Positions 48,434-56,842 of a DNA stretch of 64,000 nucleotides are shown one piece after another. The notes under the pieces were generated by a model. That model searched no databases. It was not told where the DNA came from and worked only from the letters and a program-made list of their open reading frames with translations. Positions within the stretch are counted from its first letter, which is position 1. The number at the start of each line of letters is the position of its first letter. Both the position numbers and the translations under genes were made by a program. Origin of the DNA: 40CM-4-69-5 sp036556905 (GTDB lineage: Bacteria; Methylomirabilota; Methylomirabilia; Rokubacteriales; CSP1-6); assembly GCA_036556905.1 (NCBI GenBank), contig DATBIM010000112.1:5340-69339 (forward strand), in the 5' to 3' direction.

Positions 48434-49291
48434 ATGGTCATCACCCATGTAGGCGTCCTGGGATGCGGTCTCATGGGCTCGGGCATCGCCCAGGTGGCCG
48501 CCCAGGCCGGCTTTGCCACCACGGTTCTGGAGGCGTCGCCGGAGCTGTTGGAGCGGGGGCTCGGTAACCTGCGCACGACGCTGGAGGGGCTGGTGGCCCG
48601 GGGCAAGCTCGAGGCCACGGTCAGGGAGGCAACGCTCAGGCGAATCACCGGTACGGTCCGGATCGAGGATCTCAAGGACTGCGACCTGGTCATCGAGGCG
48701 ATCACGGAGAACCAGGCGCTGAAGAACGAGACCTTCGCCAGGTTGGATCGCGCCTGTCCGGCCCACGCGATCCTCGCCAGCAACACGTCATCGTGCAACG
48801 TCACCGGCATGGCGGCCGCGACCGAACGACCGGGCCGCGTGCTCGGGCTGCACTTCTTCAACCCCGTGCCGCTCATGAAGCTGGTGGAGGTGGCCCGCAC
48901 GATCCTCACCGAGGAGTCCGTCGTGACGGCGGCTACGGAGTGGGTGCGGGCGGTGGGCAAGGTCCCCGTACACACCAAAGACTCCACGGGCTTCATCGTG
49001 AACCGTCTCCTGGTGCCTTACCTGCTCGATGCCATCCGGCTCTACGAGGGCGGCCTGGGCTCGCTGGAAGACATCGACCAGGCCATGAAGCTCGGATGCG
49101 GCTATCCCATGGGACCGTTTACGCTCCTCGACCTCGTCGGACTGGACACCACGCTGTATGTGGCCGAGGTCATGTTCGAGGAGTTCCGTGAACCGCGGTA
49201 CGCGGCGCCCCCGCTGCTCAAGCGGATGGTGATGGCCGGACACCTGGGCCGGAAGACTGGCCGCGGGTTCTACCGATACCGCGACGGATAA
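48434..49291 (+). CDS. 3-hydroxybutyryl-CoA dehydrogenase family protein
   Basis: 285-aa NAD(P)-dependent 3-hydroxyacyl-CoA dehydrogenase. Rossmann motif GVLGCGLMGSGIAQVAA; catalytic His in LGLHFFNPVPLMKLVEV with the Glu nearby; then GFIVNRLLVPYL and KLGCGYPMGPFTLLDLVGLD. It oxidises 3-hydroxyacyl-CoA to 3-oxoacyl-CoA in beta-oxidation or reduces acetoacetyl-CoA. ATG 48434 with GCGGAGG 7 nt upstream is preferred over ATG 48419. The 120 nt downstream holds the GntR promoter and operator. Confidence 0.92.
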   Translation: MVITHVGVLGCGLMGSGIAQVAAQAGFATTVLEASPELLERGLGNLRTTLEGLVARGKLEATVREATLRRITGTVRIEDLKDCDLVIEAITENQALKNETFARLDRACPAHAILASNTSSCNVTGMAAATERPGRVLGLHFFNPVPLMKLVEVARTILTEESVVTAATEWVRAVGKVPVHTKDSTGFIVNRLLVPYLLDAIRLYEGGLGSLEDIDQAMKLGCGYPMGPFTLLDLVGLDTTLYVAEVMFEEFREPRYAAPPLLKRMVMAGHLGRKTGRGFYRYRDG

Positions 49292-49349
49292 CGGGCCGCT
49301 GCAGCCCCCCGCGCCGGCACGTCTCTAGATCCTTCCTCTCGTCTTCTGA

Positions 49350-49378
49350 TTGACTCCGCCGGCTCCCGATGATAACTG
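49350..49378 (+). promoter_or_regulatory. Candidate promoter of gntR-hyuAB
   Basis: TTGACT (49350-49355), 17-nt spacer, TAACTG (49373-49378). The predicted start falls inside the inverted repeat at 49381-49398, so a bound repressor there would block initiation. Confidence 0.4.
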
Positions 49379-49380
49379 AC

Positions 49381-49398
49381 TGTCTGGACATTCAGACA
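49381..49398. promoter_or_regulatory. Inverted-repeat operator candidate for the GntR regulator
   Basis: TGTCTG-GACATT-CAGACA, a perfect 6-bp inverted repeat with a 6-nt spacer, just upstream of the AGGAGG ribosome site and GTG start of the GntR gene. The GTCT...AGAC type of half-site is common for GntR/HutC regulators, so autoregulation of the gntR-hyuA-hyuB operon is likely. Confidence 0.55.
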
Positions 49399-49411
49399 AC
49401 AGGAGGTCGAG

Positions 49412-50137
49412 GTGGACTATCGTCAGGGTATTCCGCGGTACCTTCAAATCGCCGATGCCATTCGGCAGGATCTGCGAGGGGAGGGCGAGCGGATCGCCTC
49501 CGAGCACGAGCTGTGCGCGAAGTTCAGGGTCAGTCGCCCCACCGTTCGGCAGGCCCTGGACACCCTCGTCCAGGAAGGCCGGCTGTACCGGCACGCCGGC
49601 CGCGGCACCTTCAGTACCCCGACCCCCGGGGGTGATCGCAAGCTGCGGGTCATCGGCTCGGTGGATGACATGATCGCGCTCGGGGATGAGTCGTGGTTCA
49701 AGCTTCAGTCCCGCGACGTGATCCGCCTGGCTCCGAACATCGCCCAGGCGTTGCGCCTGCCGCCCGGCTCGGACGCCTACCGGGTGGTCGGCGTCCGACA
49801 CGCCGATGTCGGGCCATTCCAGCACGTGACGGCCTACCTCCCGCTCGACATCGGCCGGGCGCTGTCCGACGAGGATCTCTCGAAGACCTCGCTGGTCGGC
49901 GCCATCGAGCGGCAGCTCGGACTGCCCATCAAGGTGCTCGAACAGGTGGCCGACGCGGCGCTGGCCCCCCGACAGGTGGCCGAGCTGCTCCAGGTCCGGC
50001 CCCGCACGCCCCTGCTGCTGTTCGAGCGCACGTGGTTCGCCGTGAGCGGGAATCCCGTCGAGCATGCCGTGACCTACCAGAGCGGACGCCGCTACCCGTT
50101 CCGCGTGGTGCTCTCCCGCCCCGAGCGCCGGAGCTGA
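49412..50137 (+). CDS. GntR-family transcriptional regulator (HutC/UTRA type)
   Basis: 241-aa regulator: N-terminal GntR winged helix (1-70; YLQIADAIRQDLRGEGERIASEHELCAKFRVSRPTVRQALDTL) and C-terminal UTRA ligand-binding domain (about 85-235). UTRA domains bind small metabolites that release DNA. GTG start with AGGAGG 5 nt upstream. The hydantoinase genes follow after 5 nt, so it most likely controls its own operon through the inverted repeat upstream, with the hydantoinase substrate or product as ligand (inference). Confidence 0.88.
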   Translation: MDYRQGIPRYLQIADAIRQDLRGEGERIASEHELCAKFRVSRPTVRQALDTLVQEGRLYRHAGRGTFSTPTPGGDRKLRVIGSVDDMIALGDESWFKLQSRDVIRLAPNIAQALRLPPGSDAYRVVGVRHADVGPFQHVTAYLPLDIGRALSDEDLSKTSLVGAIERQLGLPIKVLEQVADAALAPRQVAELLQVRPRTPLLLFERTWFAVSGNPVEHAVTYQSGRRYPFRVVLSRPERRS

Positions 50138-50142
50138 CCTTC

Positions 50143-52212
50143 GTGCCCTACCGCCTCGGTTTCGACGTCGGCGGCACCTTCACCGACTTCGTGCTGCAGG
50201 CGCCGACGGGCGAGCTGGTCACGGCCAAACGGCTGACCACGTATCCCGATCCCGCCGAAGCGTGCCTGGCCGGCCTCGACGCCCTGCTTGAACGGACCGG
50301 CGTGTCCTGGGCCGACATCGCCGAGACTGTGCACGGCACCACCCTGGGCTCGAACATCGTCATCGAGCGCAAGGCCCGTGACGTCGGCCTGCTCACGACC
50401 CGGGGGTTCCGAGATGTCCTGGTGATCGGCCGGGAGAAGCGGTATCAGGTCTATGATCTCGACATCGAGAAGCCGCCTCCGCTCATTCCCCGTCGCCTCG
50501 TCGGCGAGGTCACCGAGCGGGTTCTCGCCGACGGCAGCGTGCGCACCCCGCTCGACGAGGCCGACGCCCGCCGGGCCGTGCGTGAGCTGGCGACCCGCGG
50601 GGTGCGAACCCTGGCCGTCTGCCTGCTGCACGCGTACCTGAATCCTACGCACGAGAAACGCCTGGCGCAGATCGTGGCCGAGGAGGCCCCCGACGTCACC
50701 GTGACCCTTTCCCACGAAGTGTCGCCCACGTTCCGTGAATACGAGCGGACGTCGACGACGGTCGTCAACGCCTACGTGATGACCGCGGTACGCGACTACT
50801 TGAATGGTCTGCGCGTGGCGCTCCAGGCCCGGGGCTCCCGGGGCCGATTCTTCGTGATGCAGTCCTCGGGTGGCGTGGCCACCGCCGAGGCCATGGAGCG
50901 TCATCCGGTGCGCATGATCGAGTCCGGCCCGGCCGCCGGCGCGCTCATGGCGGCGGTCTACGGCGAGCTGAGCGGCTGCCGCGATCTGATCGCCTTCGAT
51001 ATGGGCGGCACCACGGCCAAGCTCGCCCTGGTGGAGGAGGGCCGGCCCCTCACCGCCACGTCCTTCGAGCTCCACCGCGTCGGCCTGGCGCCGGGCAGCG
51101 GCCTGCCCATCAACGTCCAGGCGCTCGATCTGGTGGAGATCGGGGCCGGGGGCGGCTCCATTGCGCGCGCCCGCATGGGCGTCATCGCGGTCGGGCCCGA
51201 GAGCGCGTCCTCCACGCCGGGTCCCGCCTGTTACGCGCGGGGGGGCGTGGAGCCGACGGTCACCGACGCCAATCTCGTGCTGGGCTACCTGAACCCGGAC
51301 TTCTTCGCCGGAGGCACGATGCGCCTGTCACTCCCCGCGGCGGCCCGCGCCATCGAGGAGAGGCTGGCGCGGCCCCTCGGGCTGGCGCTGGAGGAAGCGG
51401 CCTGGGGCGTGCACCAGATCGTGACGACGAACATGGAGCTCGCGACCCGGGTGGTCTCGATCGAGCGCGGCCGCGACCCTCGCCAGCTCACCCTGGTCGC
51501 CTTCGGCGGCTCGGGGCCTGTGCACGGCTGTCGCCTGGCCCAGGCTCTCGGCGTCCCCCGGCTGATCCTGCCGGCGGCCGCCGGCGTGACCGCGGCCATC
51601 GGGCTGCTCGCCGCCGAGGTGCGGTTCGACGTGGCCCGGACGTACGTCGGCCGGCTGGACGACGCGGCCCCGGCGACGATCACGGCGATGTTCGAGGAGA
51701 TGGCCGAGCAGGCCATGGCCGTGGTGCGCGAGTCGGCCGTGACCGGCCAGCTCGCCCTGACGCGCGCCGCCGACGCGCGCTACGTCGGGCAGGGCTATGA
51801 GCTGAGCGTGCCGGTGCCCGGCGGTCGCCTGGACGCCGGGGCCCTGGCCCGGGTGCGGGCGAGCTTCGACGACATCTACGCCGGGCGCTACGGGTACGCG
51901 CAGCCCACCGAGCCGGTCGAGGTCGTCACCTGGAAGCTGTCGGCGGTCGGCGGCACCCCGCGGGTGGCCCTGGCCAAGGCCAGTGCCGAGCCCGGCCAGT
52001 CGCCACGCAAGGCGGTGCGCCGGGCCTACTTCCGGGAGACCCGCGGCTACATCGACACACCGGTGTACGACCGGGATCGACTGTGGGCGGGCCTGGCGCT
52101 GACGGGGCCGGCGATCGTCGAGGAGCGCGAGTCCACGACGGTGCTGCCCCCCGGCGCGGCGGCCGCCGTCGACGCCTACGCCAACCTGATCGTGACCCTG
52201 GCTCCGGCATGA
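50143..52212 (+). CDS. hyuA: Hydantoinase/oxoprolinase family protein, subunit A
   Basis: 689-aa ATP-dependent amidohydrolase subunit of the N-methylhydantoinase/5-oxoprolinase/acetone carboxylase family. Actin-like ATP-binding motifs: FDVGGTFTDFVL at the N-terminus, FDMGGTTAKLALV in the middle and AFGGSGPVHGCRLA later. With subunit B it opens a cyclic amide or lactam using ATP, or carboxylates a ketone. GTG 50143 is chosen; CTG 50134, which overlaps the GntR stop as CTGA, is a possible alternative. Stop and HyuB start overlap (ATGA). Substrate not predictable. Confidence 0.88.
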   Translation: MPYRLGFDVGGTFTDFVLQAPTGELVTAKRLTTYPDPAEACLAGLDALLERTGVSWADIAETVHGTTLGSNIVIERKARDVGLLTTRGFRDVLVIGREKRYQVYDLDIEKPPPLIPRRLVGEVTERVLADGSVRTPLDEADARRAVRELATRGVRTLAVCLLHAYLNPTHEKRLAQIVAEEAPDVTVTLSHEVSPTFREYERTSTTVVNAYVMTAVRDYLNGLRVALQARGSRGRFFVMQSSGGVATAEAMERHPVRMIESGPAAGALMAAVYGELSGCRDLIAFDMGGTTAKLALVEEGRPLTATSFELHRVGLAPGSGLPINVQALDLVEIGAGGGSIARARMGVIAVGPESASSTPGPACYARGGVEPTVTDANLVLGYLNPDFFAGGTMRLSLPAAARAIEERLARPLGLALEEAAWGVHQIVTTNMELATRVVSIERGRDPRQLTLVAFGGSGPVHGCRLAQALGVPRLILPAAAGVTAAIGLLAAEVRFDVARTYVGRLDDAAPATITAMFEEMAEQAMAVVRESAVTGQLALTRAADARYVGQGYELSVPVPGGRLDAGALARVRASFDDIYAGRYGYAQPTEPVEVVTWKLSAVGGTPRVALAKASAEPGQSPRKAVRRAYFRETRGYIDTPVYDRDRLWAGLALTGPAIVEERESTTVLPPGAAAAVDAYANLIVTLAPA

Positions 52213-53948
52213 CCGCGCTCGATCCCATCACCCTGGCTGTCATCTGGGGTGGACTGCAATCCATCGCGGTCGAGATCGGCACCACGGTCCAGCGCACGGC
52301 GTACTCCGAGCAGGCCCGCGAGGGCCAGGACTTCTCGGTCGCGGTCTTCGACCGTGCCGGCCGCATGGTTGCTCAGGGACCGTACTCGCCGGGCCACCTG
52401 GGCGCCATGTCGTTCGCGGTCAAGCATGCCCTGGCCGCGCACCCGGTGGAGACGTTGCACCCGGGTGACGCCGTGCTGCTGAACGACCCGCTGCTCGGCT
52501 CCGGCCATTTGCCCGACTTCTTCATCACCCAGCCCGTGTTCGCGGCCGGCGAGCTGGTCGGCTTTGTCGTGAACATCGTTCACCACACCGACGTGGGGGG
52601 CCAGCGGCCGGGCAGCCAGGGCGTGGTCGGTATCTTCGACTATCACCAGGAAGGGTTGCGGGTGCCGCCCACCCGGGTGTGGCGCGAGTACCAGGAGGAC
52701 CCGGCCCTCATCGGCCTCATCGCCGCCAACACCCGAACCCCCGAGAAGGTGATTGGCGATCTCCGGGCCCAGCGCAGCGCGCTGAGGGTCGGCGAGCTGC
52801 GGCTGATGGAGCTGGTGGACCGTTACGGGCGGGCCGCGGTGTTCACGGCGATGGAGGAGATCCTCGACCGGACCGAAGCCAGCGTGCGGGCGGCCATCCA
52901 GCGCATCCCCGACGGGAGCTTCACCTTCGAGGACTTTCTCGACGACTGGGGGCCCGGCACCGATCCCCTGCGTGTGTTCGTGACGGTGACGGTCGCGGGC
53001 GACGCCATCACCATCGACTGGGAGGGGTCGAGCCCGCAGACGCCCTCCGGGCTCAACTCCTACATCAACTACACGCGCTCCTACTCTTACGCGGCGGTCA
53101 AGTGCCTGACCGATCCCTTCGGACCGATGAGCGAGGGCGCGCTCCGCCCGGTGGTGGTTCGGGCTCCCGAGGGCTCCTTTCTGAACCCGCGCCCACCGGC
53201 CGGTGGCGGCCCCCGCGCGCTCATCTGTTATCGGATCTTCGAGGCCGTGCTGGGAGCCCTGGCCCCGGCCCTGCCGGAACGGGTCGCCGCGGCCGCCTCC
53301 CACATGGCGAACCCGACGTTCGGGGGCTGGGACCGCGCGCGCCGCCGCCCCTTCGTCGCCTACGAGCTGGTGCTGTCTGGCACGGGTGGACGGGCCGCCC
53401 GAGACGGCTGCGACGGCATGGCCTGGGCCTTCAATGCCGCAAACATCCCCGTGGAGGCCCAGGAGGCGCGCCACCCGATCGTCGTGGAGCGCTTCGAGCT
53501 CATCCGCGACTCGGGTGGCCCCGGCCGGTTCCGCGGCGGCTGCGGCATTCGGCGCGATCTGCGCTTCCTCGCCGACGACGGCAAGCTGACCAATCTCACC
53601 GATCGCCAGCGGTTCGCTCCCTGGGGACTGTTCGGCGGCGGGGCCGGTGCGCTCGGTCGCACCGTGCTCAACCCGGGCCCTGACGAGGTGACCCTCCACG
53701 GCAAGGAGTCTCGCGACTTCGGCTACGGTGACGTCGTCTCCTTCCAGCAGTCGGGGGCCGGCGGCTATGGCAGCCCGCGGGAGCGCGATCCCGCCCAGGT
53801 GCTGGAGGACGTGCTCGACGACTACGTGTCGCTGGAGGCAGCCCGCGCCGACTACGGTGTCGTCATCACCGGCACCGGCCTCGACCTCCGCGTCGACGAA
53901 GCCGCCACGCGGGGACTCAGAGACGAAAAGAAGAAGACAAATCGGTGA
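52209..53948 (+). CDS. hyuB: Hydantoinase B/oxoprolinase family protein, subunit B
   Basis: 579-aa partner of HyuA. Family blocks: ITLAVIWGGLQSIAVEIGTTVQRTAYSE, GPYSPGHLGAMSFAV, NDPLLGSGHLPDFFITQPVF with metal-binding His, IVHHTDVGGQRPGSQG, and the C-terminal GDVVSFQQSGAGGYGSP. Together the subunits form the ATP-dependent hydrolase. ATG 52209 overlaps the HyuA stop. It ends the GntR-controlled operon; the repeat region at 53954 separates it from the acyl-CoA dehydrogenase gene. Confidence 0.9.
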   Translation: MTALDPITLAVIWGGLQSIAVEIGTTVQRTAYSEQAREGQDFSVAVFDRAGRMVAQGPYSPGHLGAMSFAVKHALAAHPVETLHPGDAVLLNDPLLGSGHLPDFFITQPVFAAGELVGFVVNIVHHTDVGGQRPGSQGVVGIFDYHQEGLRVPPTRVWREYQEDPALIGLIAANTRTPEKVIGDLRAQRSALRVGELRLMELVDRYGRAAVFTAMEEILDRTEASVRAAIQRIPDGSFTFEDFLDDWGPGTDPLRVFVTVTVAGDAITIDWEGSSPQTPSGLNSYINYTRSYSYAAVKCLTDPFGPMSEGALRPVVVRAPEGSFLNPRPPAGGGPRALICYRIFEAVLGALAPALPERVAAAASHMANPTFGGWDRARRRPFVAYELVLSGTGGRAARDGCDGMAWAFNAANIPVEAQEARHPIVVERFELIRDSGGPGRFRGGCGIRRDLRFLADDGKLTNLTDRQRFAPWGLFGGGAGALGRTVLNPGPDEVTLHGKESRDFGYGDVVSFQQSGAGGYGSPRERDPAQVLEDVLDDYVSLEAARADYGVVITGTGLDLRVDEAATRGLRDEKKKTNR

Positions 53949-53953
53949 GACGA

Positions 53954-54083
53954 ACGCAGCCACGCCCACCTCGAGCGGCCCACCCTCGGCCCAAGCCGGG
54001 CTCGCGGCCCCCGTTACGACGCAGCCACGCCGCGCCTGAGGCAGCCCACCCTCGGCCCAAGCCGGGCTCGCGGCCCCCGCTAC
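53954..54083. repeat. 65/66-bp imperfect tandem duplication in intergenic region
   Basis: Two copies: a 13-bp block at 53954-53966 and 54019-54031, and an identical 36-bp block at 53978-54013 and 54044-54079, joined by unlike linkers of 11 and 12 bp. The 36-bp block has GGCCC/GGGC complementary segments and can fold. It lies between HyuB and the acyl-CoA dehydrogenase gene; no ribosome site or clear promoter is seen inside. Confidence 0.85.
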
Positions 54084-54090
54084 AACAATC

Positions 54091-55251
54091 ATGATCCAGT
54101 TCACCGCCGAGCAAGAGCGCTTCCGCCAGGCCGTGGCCCGCTTCGTCGACGCCGAGGTCGTGCCTCAGGCCCAGACCATCGACGAGCACGGGCAGTTCCC
54201 CACGGCGCTCTTCAAGCGTGTGGGCGCGCTCGGCTACTTCGGCCTGCGCTATCCCGAGCGATACGGGGGCGCCGACGCCGACATGGTGACGTATTGCTTG
54301 TTCGCAGAGGAGCTGGCCCGGGGCTCGCTGTCCCTGGCCGCGGCGGCCGCCATGCAGTCACTGATGGGCACGTACTTCGTCTACCGCTACGGCTCGGAGG
54401 CGCTACACCACCGCTACCTGGTGCCGGCCCTGCGCGGTGAGCTGGTGGCGACCTTCGCGCTGACCGAGGCGGGCGCCGGCTCGGACATCGCCAGCATCGC
54501 CACCAGGGCCGAGCGCCGCGGCGACCGCTGGGTGCTGCGCGGGGCCAAGACCTGGGTCACCAACGCGCCGGTCGCCGATATCCTGACCGTTGCCGCCAAG
54601 ACCTCGGCCGCGCGGGGCATGGCAAACATTGCCCTGTTCCTGCTGGACCGTGCCACCATGCGAGGCATCACCGTCGGCAAGACGATCGACAAAATGTCGG
54701 TGCGGGCCTCCGAGACCGGCGAGATCCTCCTCGACGATGTCGAGGTACCCTCGGAGCACCTGCTGGGCGGTGAGGGTGGGGGCGTGGAGAGGGTCGGGAC
54801 GATCCTGTCCGAAATTCGCGTCATGACGGCCGCGCTCTCCGTGGGATTGGCGCGCGCGGCGTACGGGGCCGCGCTGGCCTACGCGCGCGAGCGGGTCGCC
54901 TTCGGCAAGCCGATCGTCGAGCACCAGGCGATCGGCTTCAAGCTCGCCGACATGCTCACGGCGCTGCACGGGTCGGCGCTGATGACATATCAGGCGGCCG
55001 GGGCCATCGACCAGGGACGTCCGGTCGCCCGCGAGGCGGCGATGACGAAGCTCGCCGCCTCCGAGATGGCCGTTCGGGTCACCGACGAGGCGGCGCGGAT
55101 CTTCGCCTCCTACGGGCTGGCCATGGAGTACCCGGTGCAGCGATACTTTCGCGATGCCCGCTTCCTGCTCCCCGGTGGCGGCACCTCCGAGATTCTCCGC
55201 ATCGTGATCGCGCGAGACCTGGACTGGGATCGCGCGCAGGTGTTCGCGTGA
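54091..55251 (+). CDS. Acyl-CoA dehydrogenase
   Basis: 386-aa FAD-dependent dehydrogenase that introduces the 2,3 double bond in acyl-CoA. Motifs: FALTEAGAGSDIASIATRAERRGDRWVLRGAKTWVTNAP (FAD/substrate signature), ARERVAFGKPIVEHQAIGFKLADM and the C-terminal EYPVQRYFRDARFLLPGGGTSEILRIVI. In most short-chain members the catalytic base is the Glu just before GTSEI; here it is Gly, as in isovaleryl-CoA dehydrogenase, whose base lies elsewhere. Substrate class is therefore uncertain (branched-chain type possible). It heads a tightly overlapping operon; the stop overlaps the thiolase start (GTGA). Confidence 0.88.
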   Translation: MIQFTAEQERFRQAVARFVDAEVVPQAQTIDEHGQFPTALFKRVGALGYFGLRYPERYGGADADMVTYCLFAEELARGSLSLAAAAAMQSLMGTYFVYRYGSEALHHRYLVPALRGELVATFALTEAGAGSDIASIATRAERRGDRWVLRGAKTWVTNAPVADILTVAAKTSAARGMANIALFLLDRATMRGITVGKTIDKMSVRASETGEILLDDVEVPSEHLLGGEGGGVERVGTILSEIRVMTAALSVGLARAAYGAALAYARERVAFGKPIVEHQAIGFKLADMLTALHGSALMTYQAAGAIDQGRPVAREAAMTKLAASEMAVRVTDEAARIFASYGLAMEYPVQRYFRDARFLLPGGGTSEILRIVIARDLDWDRAQVFA

Positions 55252-56417
55252 GACCGGTTGCCCTCGCCGGGGCCGGCGTGTGCAAGTTCGGCGTCCGCCA
55301 GGCGAGCTACCGGGAGCTCATCTGGGAAGCCGGCAAGGCCTGCTTCGACAGTGTCCCGGGCCTGCGTCCGCGCGATCTCGAGGGGCTGGTCGTGGGCTCG
55401 GTCATGCCTGAGCGGACGGCGTTTCAGAGCCACATCGCTTCGCTGGCCGCCGAGGCGCTGGGAATCCGGCCGACCAGGCTCAGCGCGCGGACGGAGCACA
55501 TGTGCGCTTCGGGCTCCGTAGGTATCCGGTACGCCTACGCGTTCATCGCGGCCGGGCTCGCCGACCTGGTCATGGTCCTCGGCGTCGAGAAGCTGAATCA
55601 GCCGTCGGGCGCCGAGGCCGTCCTGAACATGGGCACCGGAGTGGACCGGGAGTGGGAGGCCGCCTTTGGCCTCACCGCGCCGCCGTGCTTCGCCCTGGCC
55701 GCCCAGCGGCACATGGCCCAGTACGGCACGACCGAGGAACAGCTGGCCCTGGTCGGGGTCAAGAACCACACCCACGCCACCCGCAACCCCAACGCCCATT
55801 TCGGCAAGGGCGCCACCCTCGAGCAAGTGCTGTGCTCGCGGATGATCTCGAGCCCGCTTCGCCTGTACATGTGCTCACCGATCACCGACGGCGCCGCGGC
55901 GGTCGTCCTGGCCAGCGCCGAGCGGGCGCGGGAGCTCACCGACCGGCCCGTGTGGATCCGGGGGACGGGGCAGGCCCTCGACGGCTTCCAGCTCAGCTCC
56001 CTGCCCGAGGATTACGCCCACTGGCCAGCCCTCAAGCGGGCGGGGGAGGCGGCCTATCGGATGGCCGGTGTCGGCCCCCGGGACGTCGACGTCGCCGAAG
56101 TGCACGACTGCTTCGCTATCGCCGAGCTGATCGCCTACGAGGAGCTGGGCTTCTGCAAGAAGGGCGAGTCGGGTTCGTTCGTCGCCGCCGGACGAAGCGA
56201 CGACGGTGGCGACGTGGTCGTCAACCCGCGTGGCGGCCTGATCGGCTGCGGGCATCCGCTGGGGGCCACCGGGGTCGCGCAGGCCGCCGAGATGTTCGCC
56301 CAGCTTCGCGACGAGGCTGGTTCGCGTCAGGTGCCGGGCGCCGCCGTGGGGCTCACGCACAACAACAGCGGGATGGGCGAGCACGTCGTCATGATCTACG
56401 GCCGGGAGCCGGCATGA
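55248..56417 (+). CDS. Thiolase family protein (SCPx-like)
   Basis: 389-aa thiolase-fold protein of the SCPx/acetyl-CoA acetyltransferase-like group. Nucleophilic Cys86 in EHMCASGSVGIRYA, His in EVHDCFAIAELIAYE and the C-terminal NPRGGLIGCGHPLGATGVAQ. Such thiolases commonly work with a DUF35 OB-fold/zinc-ribbon protein, and one is encoded immediately next (ATGA overlap). It would cleave or form 3-oxoacyl-CoA, but relatives also include retro-aldol lyases and non-catalytic members. GTG start overlaps the dehydrogenase stop. Confidence 0.85.
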   Translation: MRPVALAGAGVCKFGVRQASYRELIWEAGKACFDSVPGLRPRDLEGLVVGSVMPERTAFQSHIASLAAEALGIRPTRLSARTEHMCASGSVGIRYAYAFIAAGLADLVMVLGVEKLNQPSGAEAVLNMGTGVDREWEAAFGLTAPPCFALAAQRHMAQYGTTEEQLALVGVKNHTHATRNPNAHFGKGATLEQVLCSRMISSPLRLYMCSPITDGAAAVVLASAERARELTDRPVWIRGTGQALDGFQLSSLPEDYAHWPALKRAGEAAYRMAGVGPRDVDVAEVHDCFAIAELIAYEELGFCKKGESGSFVAAGRSDDGGDVVVNPRGGLIGCGHPLGATGVAQAAEMFAQLRDEAGSRQVPGAAVGLTHNNSGMGEHVVMIYGREPA

Positions 56418-56842
56418 CGTACCTCCGGGCCGTCGATCCCTTCCCACTGCAGTCGGCCGATCAGACGAAGCTGGCCGAGTTCTACGCTCGGCTCGCCACG
56501 GGGCGGCTCAGCACCACGCGCTGTGCCGGATGCGGGCGGATGGCATGGCCGCCGCGCGCCTTCTGTGCCGAGTGCTGCTCCGACCGGTTCGACTGGGTTG
56601 ACCTCTCGGCCGAGGGAACCCTCAAGGCGTTCACGGTCCAGGACACGGGGCTGCCTGCCGGCTTCACCGGCCCTCGGGTCTTCGCCATTGTCGAGGTCGA
56701 CGGTCTCCGCATCTTTACGATCATCCTGGACGGCGGGGCTGGAAGCCCGAGCATCGGTCAGCGCGTTCGGCTCAGGCCCCTGCGCGTCGCCGACGGACCC
56801 GCCGGCGATCCCCGCTGGCTGCCCGCGTTCGCGCCGGCATGA
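56414..56842 (+). CDS. DUF35 zinc-ribbon/OB-fold protein, thiolase partner
   Basis: 142-aa protein: N-terminal helix (LAEFYARLATGRLS), a rubredoxin-like zinc ribbon (CAGCGRMAWPPRAFCAECC), then an OB fold (EGTLKAFTVQDTGLPAGFTGPRVFAIVEVDGLRIF). This is the DUF35 (acyl-CoA-binding OB) family that forms complexes with thiolases and HMG-CoA synthases, helping CoA channel between sites. Overlaps both neighbours by four bases, so stoichiometric translation with the thiolase is likely. Confidence 0.88.
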   Translation: MTYLRAVDPFPLQSADQTKLAEFYARLATGRLSTTRCAGCGRMAWPPRAFCAECCSDRFDWVDLSAEGTLKAFTVQDTGLPAGFTGPRVFAIVEVDGLRIFTIILDGGAGSPSIGQRVRLRPLRVADGPAGDPRWLPAFAPA

